A stretch of 10,230 nt of DNA, taken from positions 1 through 10,230 of the forward strand of contig JAJYGO010000081.1 of assembly GCA_021785115.1 (NCBI GenBank), given 5' to 3'. This stretch comes from Chloroflexota bacterium (lineage in GTDB: Bacteria; Chloroflexota; Limnocylindria; Limnocylindrales; CSP1-4). Made by a program: the position numbers and the translations under genes. This document shows, piece by piece, positions 6,251-10,230 of the stretch (position 1 is its first letter; each line of letters starts with the position of its first letter). A model generated the notes under the pieces. It ran no database searches and was not told the origin of the DNA. It saw only the letters and a list, made by a program, of their open reading frames with translations.

Positions 6251-7489
6251 TCACAAGTGGGGGGACGCCGTCGGGCGATCGCTGCCACGCTGCGGTCGCC
6301 CATTCCCACCCGACCCGTCACTCTGGCTGAGCCCCTTGGGCGGGTGACGGGTGTCTGCCGCTCGGGCGAGCGGGAGCCGGACTGTGAAGGTGGCCCCCAT
6401 TCCTGCCCCAGGGCTCGACGCCGCCACCGCGCCGCCCATCGCCTCGGTGAGCGACTTGGTGATTGCCAGGCCGAGGCCGCTGCCGCCCCCCGCCCGCGAG
6501 CGCGACGTGTCGACGCGGTAGAAGCGGTCGAAGACGCGCGCCGCCTCCGCGGGCTCGAGCCCGGGCCCGTCGTCGCGCACCGAGATCACGCCGGCGCGAC
6601 CCTCCGCCCGCAGGCACAGCGTCACGGCGCCGCCGTCGTGGCCGTAGCGGATGGCGTTGGAGACGAGGTTGTCGAGAACTTGGGCCAGCCGCACCGCGTC
6701 TGCCGCGACCCACACTGGCTCGACGTCGAGCGAGAGGGTGGTGGAGCGGGCAGCGGCGGCCGCGAGGTGGCGCTCCCGGGCGTCTGCGACGGCGGTCCCC
6801 GCGTCCACGGGACCGATCTCCAGCCGCACGTCGCTGGATTCGGCCCGCCACAGCGTGGCCAGGTCGTCCACCAGCCGCCCGAGGCGCTCGGTCTGCTCGC
6901 ACAGCACTCTCCAGGCGTCGGGCCCGGGCGCGAACACACCCGCCTCCAGCCCCTCGGCGTATCCGCGGACCGAGGCGATGGGCGTCCGCAGCTCGTGCGC
7001 GACGTCGCCGATGATGTCGCGGCGGCGCTGCTCCTCGGCGGCGAGGCGGGACGCCATGGCGTTGAACGACGCGGCGAGTTCGCCCAGCTCGCCGGCCCCC
7101 TGCGCCACGGGGCGCGAGTAGTCGCCGGAGGCCACGCGGCGGCTGGCGGCCGCGAGCGCGTCGATCGGCCGCGACAGGCGCGTCGCGAGGAGCACTGACG
7201 CCGCGACGGCAACGACGACCGCCGCCGCGAGGCCGAGCCAGATCGCGGTCCCGACGGCGTCGCCGAAGGCGGCGCTGAGCAGCGGGTCCATCACCCCGCT
7301 TGGCCCGGAGCCGCCCATCATGCCGCCCTGGCCCGCACCCATCATGCCGGCGCGGACCATGGCGTCGCTGAAGGCGCCGGGCGCCGCCAGCCACACGCCG
7401 AACGTGGCCGCAACCACGCCGGCGGCCGCCACGGCGAGATTGGCCGCCAGCAGCCGCCACCGGAGGCGGCTCAGCTCACGACGGACCAT
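6251..7489 (-). CDS. Sensor histidine kinase with a Met-rich outer loop (BaeS-like)
   Basis: A 412-residue HAMP kinase. Membrane segments lie at about 12-36 and 78-103. The outer loop between them (37-77) is very short and has M44, M49, M50, M57, M58 and M67, in GMMGAGQGGMMGG, with no Cys or His. Such Met pairs suit soft ions such as Cu(I) or Ag(I). HAMP follows to about 156. HisKA has H165 in DVAHELRTP; the ATPase domain has N278, DDGPG (306-310) and GSGLG (336-340), so it looks active. A 37-residue polar tail follows. The ATG at 7489 has an AGGAAGGG-type ribosome site just upstream. No regulator gene adjoins it on its strand. The nearest unpaired regulator begins at 9526 on the other strand. 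It is last after the SHOCT and cupredoxin genes and probably co-transcribed with them. Confidence 0.93.
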   Translation of the reverse strand: MVRRELSRLRWRLLAANLAVAAAGVVAATFGVWLAAPGAFSDAMVRAGMMGAGQGGMMGGSGPSGVMDPLLSAAFGDAVGTAIWLGLAAAVVVAVAASVLLATRLSRPIDALAAASRRVASGDYSRPVAQGAGELGELAASFNAMASRLAAEEQRRRDIIGDVAHELRTPIASVRGYAEGLEAGVFAPGPDAWRVLCEQTERLGRLVDDLATLWRAESSDVRLEIGPVDAGTAVADARERHLAAAAARSTTLSLDVEPVWVAADAVRLAQVLDNLVSNAIRYGHDGGAVTLCLRAEGRAGVISVRDDGPGLEPAEAARVFDRFYRVDTSRSRAGGGSGLGLAITKSLTEAMGGAVAASSPGAGMGATFTVRLPLARAADTRHPPKGLSQSDGSGGNGRPQRGSDRPTASPHL

Positions 7490-7517
7490 TTGACACCCTT
7501 CCTGTAGGGCGGGTCCG

Positions 7518-7549
7518 GCCCCCGCCCCTTCCGCGCGTGGGGCGGGGGC
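7518..7549 (-). terminator. Strong GC hairpin between the cupredoxin and kinase genes
   Basis: An 11-bp perfect stem pairs 7518-7528 (GCCCCCGCCCC) with 7539-7549 (GGGGCGGGGGC) around a 10-base loop. It lies in the 118-bp spacer, after the cupredoxin stop and about 30 bases before the kinase start on the minus strand. There is no U-run, so it may be an incomplete terminator, an attenuator lowering kinase expression, or an mRNA-stabilising stem protecting the cupredoxin message. Confidence 0.5.
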
Positions 7550-7607
7550 GCGGTCGTGCCGGTCTACGCGGCCGCCCCAGGGTCGAGCCCGCGCGCCGGT
7601 CGTCGGG

Positions 7608-8231
7608 TCAGCCGACGACGGTGATCGTCCCCTTCATGCCGGCCTCGTAGTGGCCGGGGGCGTGGCAGGCGAAGGCGTACGGGCCCGAGCCGTCGAACGT
7701 GTACGTCACCGACTTGGTCTGCATCATCCCGATGTCGGCGACCTCGGGCGTGCCCTCCTGGTCGGCGGCGACCGCGTCGGCCGGGCCGACCATGAACTCG
7801 TGGACGAGCGGTCCCATGGTCGTCACCTCGAAGGTGACGGTCTCGCCCTTCTGGACGGTGATCACCGACGGCGTGAAGGTGTAGCCGGGGCCGGCGATGA
7901 CCTGGACCACGCGTGGGCTCGCCTGCGTGCCGGCGACGAAGCCGGCCTCGCCCGGGGCCGGAGCGGAGGCGCCGGCGACGCCGTTGCCGGCCCAGCCGCC
8001 GTACCCGCCCATCATCCCGTAGCCGCCGTACCCGCCCATCATCCCGTAACCATAGGGCGTGGTCGTCGTCCCATTCGTTCCGTTCGCCCCGGCGGAGCCG
8101 TCCAGGGCGTAGCCCATCATCGCGGCCGGCCCGAACCCGCCGAACCCTCCCCCGACGACGGCCCCCACGCCGATCATCACCGCGCCGGCGAGGACCAGCC
8201 CCGCCCCGGCGATCCCCAGCCGCCCGCTCAT
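7608..8231 (-). CDS. Type 1 copper protein (cupredoxin) with Met/Gly/Tyr repeat
   Basis: A 207-residue exported protein. The N-terminal hydrophobic segment (about 7-30) is a signal or anchor. A low-complexity linker (about 31-100) includes YGMMGGYGG twice in tandem (62-79), then W80. The cupredoxin domain covers about 105-207 (YTFTPSVITVQKGETVTFEV). The ligand set is the classical type 1 one: H144 in LVHEFMVGP, then C189, H194 and M199 in ACHAPGHYEAGM. All four are present, so a blue copper site is expected. The Met pairs in the linker could bind Cu(I) in addition. The ATG at 8231 overlaps the stop of the SHOCT gene (ATGA), so the two are coupled. The downstream kinase shares the GMMGG motif in its sensing loop, suggesting a common ligand. 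The role is probably envelope copper binding or delivery. Confidence 0.92.
   Translation of the reverse strand: MSGRLGIAGAGLVLAGAVMIGVGAVVGGGFGGFGPAAMMGYALDGSAGANGTNGTTTTPYGYGMMGGYGGYGMMGGYGGWAGNGVAGASAPAPGEAGFVAGTQASPRVVQVIAGPGYTFTPSVITVQKGETVTFEVTTMGPLVHEFMVGPADAVAADQEGTPEVADIGMMQTKSVTYTFDGSGPYAFACHAPGHYEAGMKGTITVVG
7995..8048 (-). repeat. Perfect 27-bp tandem repeat, two copies, inside the cupredoxin gene
   Basis: Positions 7995-8021 and 8022-8048 are identical 27-base units. On the minus strand each encodes YGMMGGYGG. The nucleotide identity, not only the peptide identity, points to recent duplication by slippage, so copy number may vary among strains and change the number of Met pairs. 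Confidence 0.9.
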
Positions 8232-8491
8232 CTACCCGCCTCCAGGACGTTCTTGGCTGCCTGGTACTCATCGGCGGTGATCTCGCCGCGCGCGAACCGC
8301 AGGCGGAGCAACTCCATCGCATCAGGCTGCTGGCCCGGCGCGCCGGGGCCCTGCGGCTGAGCGCTCTGTGTCGCGCGGCTCACGAGCCAGACGACAAGGA
8401 CCACGATCCCGACGATCACGGCGAGCATGCCCAGCATCCCCAACCAGCCGCCGAGGCCCCATCCGAGGCCGGATCCGTACCCGAACATCAT
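8228..8491 (-). CDS. Small SHOCT-domain membrane protein
   Basis: An 87-residue protein. A Gly/Trp-rich start (MMFGYGSGLGWGLGGWLG) leads into one membrane segment (about 17-38), a polar Gln/Pro linker, and a C-terminal SHOCT helix pair (about 57-86, AMELLRLRFARGEITADEYQ). SHOCT is a short C-terminal domain found on many small bacterial membrane proteins and thought to mediate oligomerisation. Two adjacent ATG codons (8491, 8488) are possible; the first is chosen, with an AGGAAGGG ribosome site upstream. A longer in-frame reading to 8584 would run over the ribosome site and part of the operator. It opens the minus-strand unit and overlaps the cupredoxin start by 4 bases. Its contribution is unknown; a membrane partner for the cupredoxin is plausible. 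Confidence 0.85.
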   Translation of the reverse strand: MMFGYGSGLGWGLGGWLGMLGMLAVIVGIVVLVVWLVSRATQSAQPQGPGAPGQQPDAMELLRLRFARGEITADEYQAAKNVLEAGR

Positions 8492-8570
8492 TCTGCTTTC
8501 CCTTCCTGAAATCCGTCGTTGTGTCGTTGCCCCCAGCGGGGCGATGCAAGAGACATACTGCGGGGCCTTC

Positions 8571-8614
8571 CTCAGGCTGCTCACAAAGGTGCCTCAAGAA
8601 CTCCTCAAGAACGC
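8571..8614. promoter_or_regulatory. 11-bp-phased CTCA/CTCAAG array between the SHOCT and MerR genes
   Basis: CTCAGG at 8571, CACAAA (one mismatch to CTCA) at 8582, CTCAAG at 8593 and CTCAAG at 8604 stand at exact 11-bp steps. The last two belong to a perfect 10-base direct repeat, CCTCAAGAAC at 8592-8601 and 8603-8612. The array lies about 80 bp before the minus-strand SHOCT start and about 110 bp before the MerR start. It is a strong candidate OmpR/PhoB-family operator for the cupredoxin/kinase unit. Confidence 0.6.
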
Positions 8615-8686
8615 TTCCCGGCGGCGCCGATCGCGGTGGCTGGGGAAGGCGTGGATGGGTCGGGCCTGCGTTCCCTGGTTGGCTCC

Positions 8687-8717
8687 TTGACATTCCCGCC
8701 TCTGGAAGGTCTACCGT
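8687..8717 (+). promoter_or_regulatory. CueR-type MerR promoter and operator, leaderless start
   Basis: TTGACA at 8687-8692 and TACCGT at 8712-8717 are separated by 19 bp, the long spacer typical of MerR-activated promoters. Between them ACATTCC (8690-8696), 7 bases, and GGAAGGT (8704-8710) form a dyad with one mismatch to the CueR consensus ACCTTCC-N7-GGAAGGT. The -10 ends 6 bases before the MerR ATG at 8724, so transcription should start at or next to the ATG, giving a leaderless mRNA. No ribosome site lies at normal spacing. Confidence 0.8.
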
Positions 8718-8723
8718 CTGGCC

Positions 8724-9124
8724 ATGCAGATCGGCGACCTCGCCCGCGAGCTGGGCGTGACGGCCAAGGCGGTGCGCTTCTACGAGGAGCGCGGCTGCCT
8801 CGGCCGGCCCGGGCGACGAACGGGTACCGCGACTACGGGGCCGACGACGTCCAGCGGCTGCGCGTGCTGGTGGGCCTCCGGCGGCTCGACGTGCCGCTCG
8901 GCGAGGCGGCGGAGCTGGCCGGCCTGTGCGCCGACGGCCAGTGTGACCGCGTCGCCGAGGGCGTCCGGGCGGCGATCGCCACCCGGCGGAACGAGATCGC
9001 CCGGCGCACCCGCGAGCTGGCCGGGCTCGACGCCGAGCTCGCCCGGCTCGACGCCGCCCTGGCAGCGGGCGCTCAACCGCGGCCGCTCATTCAAGTCGGC
9101 AGGAAGGAGGTCGGCGATGTGTGA
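8724..9124 (+). pseudogene. MerR-family metal regulator, frameshifted as given
   Basis: The N-terminal helix-turn-helix is read in one frame from ATG 8724 (MQIGDLARELGVTAKAVRFY, then EERG). The rest of the MerR fold is read in the -1 frame from about 8795: ARATNGYRDYGADDVQRLRV, dimer helix AIATRRNEIARRTRELAGLD, stop at 9122-9124. The shift falls between about 8795 and 8813 in a C/G-rich run. Both halves match the family well, so one or a few missing bases separate a normal gene of about 134 codons. LCADGQC gives a Cys near the position of MerR Cys82. The usual C-terminal Cys pair is absent, the end being PRPLIQVGRKEVGDV. The operator upstream is CueR-like, so copper is the best guess. It may be a sequencing error or a recent inactivation. 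Confidence 0.8.
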
Positions 9125-9197
9125 CTGCCCCTGCGGCCAGTGCTGCGGCTGCAGGCACTGCGGCTGCCCGTGCGACTGCTCGGCGCACAGGACGTAG
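9117..9197 (+). CDS. 26-residue Cys-rich metallothionein-like peptide
   Basis: ATG at 9117 to TAG at 9195-9197 encodes 26 residues, ten of them Cys, at positions 2, 4, 6, 9, 10, 12, 15, 17, 19 and 21. Parts read CDCPCGQCCGC and CGCPCDC, with H14 and H24. Dense CxC and CC spacing is the hallmark of metallothioneins and suits a thiolate cluster for Cu(I), Zn or Cd. A near-ideal ribosome site, AAGGAGG at 9104-9110, stands 6 bases before the ATG, which strongly supports translation as a separate product. The start overlaps the last 8 bases of the MerR gene, so both would share the CueR-type promoter. No signal peptide is present, so it acts in the cytoplasm. I know no named family of this length. 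Mycobacterial MymT is about twice as long. Confidence 0.75.
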   Translation: MCDCPCGQCCGCRHCGCPCDCSAHRT

Positions 9198-9525
9198 ACG
9201 AAGCACGGCGGTGCCACCAACCGCCTGTCCGCACCGCCCTCGCCCTGGAGCGTGACGATCAAGCAGCTGCCCGGCCACGCTCCGGGCGCGCTTCGGCTCC
9301 GCTTGCCCGGCCCGAGTTGACGTCGTCCCGATCCACGCACGTTGTCTGCGGTCGCCGCCCACGATCGCATTCGCCGGGCGCTGCGGCGCGGGATCGGCGT
9401 CTTGATGGTTCCTTGACGCGCGCTTGCCCACCCCCTGTGTGGTGTTCAGCGCAGCGACCGCGGACAATGTCCTCGAGGCGCCACGGTTGCGAGCGCTTCT
9501 AGAAGCCAAGTGCTGCAGAGACGAC
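9198..9525. other. 328-bp intergenic region without a convincing gene
   Basis: After the Cys-rich peptide a 6-bp stem GGCGGT (9207-9212) with ACCGCC (9220-9225) and a 7-base loop may end the MerR transcript. It has no T-run. The rest reads as non-coding, with only low-complexity Arg/Pro/Ser-rich frames. An 11-bp-phased array lies at 9401-9427. No clear sigma-70 promoter for the downstream regulator was identified. Confidence 0.5.
9401..9433. promoter_or_regulatory. 11-bp-phased CTTG half-sites upstream of the second response regulator
   Basis: CTTGAT at 9401, CTTGAC at 9412 and CTTGCC at 9423 are spaced exactly 11 bp. On the minus strand they read ATCAAG, GTCAAG and GGCAAG, close to the CTCAAG units at 8593 and 8604 but in the opposite orientation. 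The array ends about 95 bp before the ATG at 9526 and may be an autoregulatory operator. Confidence 0.45.
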
Positions 9526-10230
9526 ATGCGCGAGGACACAGATCTGGCGTCCACCATCCACCACAACCAGCCGGACGACACCGGCACGCATCCGCCTGCA
9601 CGCGCCCCGCGCATCCTGGTGGTCGACGACGAGCCCCCGATCGCGGATCTGGTCGCCGGGTACGTCTCGCGAGAGGGCTGGGAGGCACGCGTGGTCGCTG
9701 ACGGCATCGCTGCCGTCTCGGCTGTCCGCGACTTCGAGCCGGACGTGGTGGTCCTCGACCTCATGCTCCCCGGCCTCGACGGGATCGAGGTCTGCCGGCA
9801 ACTCCGCGGGTTCTCGGACGCCTACGTCCTGATGCTGACCGCCCGCAGCGAGGAGGTCGACCGCGTCGCCGGCTTGACGGTGGGCGCGGACGACTACCTG
9901 GCGAAGCCCTTCTCGCCGCGCGAGCTCGTCGCGCGGATCAAGGCGCTCCTCCGGCGACCGCGCTCATCGACTGCCCACCTCCGTTCGACCGGGCCGCCCG
10001 GCCTTGCCGTCGACGAGGACCGCCGGTCCGTCAGGGTTGACGGAAGGGATGTAGAGCTCACCGCCATCGAGTTCGCCGTCCTCGCCGCGCTCACTCGCCA
10101 GCCGGGCATCGTCCTGTCGAGGGCGCGCTTGTTCCGGGAGGTGTGGGGCGGCGTCAACTTCGCCGACGACCACCTGGTCGACGTCCACATCGGCAACATC
10201 CGACGCAAGCTGGGTGACAATGCCGCGGAT
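9526..10230 (+). CDS. OmpR/PhoB-family response regulator (cut by window end)
   Basis: 235 codons are present and the frame runs off the window. A polar 28-residue extension precedes the receiver, which begins RILVVDDEPP (D34, D35), has the phosphoacceptor D78 in VLDLMLPG, LTARSEE, and K127 in DDYLAKPFSPRELVAR. The winged helix starts at about residue 150 (ELTAIEFAVLAALTRQPG) and continues through DDHLVDVHIGNIRRKLGD, where the window ends shortly before the expected terminal VRGxGY. The ATG at 9526 has only a weak GCAGAG upstream. No better start lies closer to the receiver, so the N-terminal extension is uncertain. The array at 9401 suggests autoregulation. Its kinase may follow outside the window, or it may pair with the Met-rich kinase at 6251-7489, which has no adjacent regulator. 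Confidence 0.93.
   Translation, partial: MREDTDLASTIHHNQPDDTGTHPPARAPRILVVDDEPPIADLVAGYVSREGWEARVVADGIAAVSAVRDFEPDVVVLDLMLPGLDGIEVCRQLRGFSDAYVLMLTARSEEVDRVAGLTVGADDYLAKPFSPRELVARIKALLRRPRSSTAHLRSTGPPGLAVDEDRRSVRVDGRDVELTAIEFAVLAALTRQPGIVLSRARLFREVWGGVNFADDHLVDVHIGNIRRKLGDNAAD

Noticed and set aside
7995..8048. CRISPR-like direct repeats
   Set aside because: The two units are contiguous without spacers and lie in frame inside a coding region.
8790..8815. Programmed ribosomal frameshifting in the MerR gene
   Set aside because: No slippery heptamer or downstream stimulatory stem is evident; an indel is simpler.
8724..9197. A single 157-codon protein fusing the MerR N-terminus to the Cys-rich tail in one frame
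   Set aside because: The middle of that frame is an Arg/Ser/Pro-rich shadow, while the -1 frame shows real MerR helices; the Cys-rich part has its own ribosome site and ATG.
8724..9197. Mercury-resistance (mer) locus
   Set aside because: No MerA, MerT or MerP in the window, the C-terminal Cys pair of MerR is missing, and the operator resembles that of CueR.
9140..9502. 120-codon plus-strand open frame after the Cys-rich peptide
   Set aside because: Its start lies inside the Cys-rich gene, no ribosome site is evident, and the product is low-complexity with no motif.

Overview
The window is about 70% G+C by eye. It uses GTG as well as ATG starts, has many 4-base stop/start overlaps, and one promoter looks leaderless. 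This fits a high-GC Gram-positive-like bacterium, Actinobacteriota or a high-GC Chloroflexota; the sequence alone does not decide between them. No rRNA, tRNA, CRISPR array, transposase or phage gene was seen. The theme is envelope metal handling, most likely copper, under two-component and MerR-type control.

Layout. (1) 1-99: tail of an unidentified membrane protein. (2) 303-2392: a complete two-component pair, an OmpR-family response regulator and a histidine kinase. (3) 2489-2761, minus strand: a small Cys-rich zinc-ribbon/TRASH-like protein, divergent from the next block. (4) 3057-6121: five genes, each overlapping the next by 4 bases: a small membrane protein, a membrane S2P-like protein with CBS domains that has lost every protease catalytic residue, a CsoR/DUF156-like protein, a membrane-anchored cupredoxin, and a CcdA-like thiol-reductant transporter. 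(5) 6251-8491, minus strand: a SHOCT-domain membrane peptide, a type 1 cupredoxin with a Met/Gly/Tyr repeat, and a histidine kinase whose outer loop is Met-rich. (6) 8687-9197: a MerR-family gene, frameshifted as given, behind a CueR-type operator. Its end overlaps a 26-residue peptide with ten cysteines that looks like a minimal metallothionein. (7) 9526 to the window end: a second, truncated OmpR-family response regulator.

How it fits together. Five intergenic positions (133-169, 2851-2878, 2949-2986, 8571-8609, 9401-9427) carry short half-sites repeated at exactly 11 bp, mostly CTCA or CTCAAG-like. This is the pitch expected for tandem binding by OmpR/PhoB-family regulators. They lie upstream of nearly every transcription unit, so the units may form one regulon. 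The Met-rich kinase loop and Met-rich cupredoxin suggest sensing and binding of Cu(I) or Ag(I) outside the membrane. The MerR/Cys-peptide unit suggests cytoplasmic buffering. The five-gene block suggests assembly and thiol maintenance of a membrane cupredoxin, with two apparently degenerate regulatory proteins. These functional links are inference; the motifs, overlaps and repeats are read directly.
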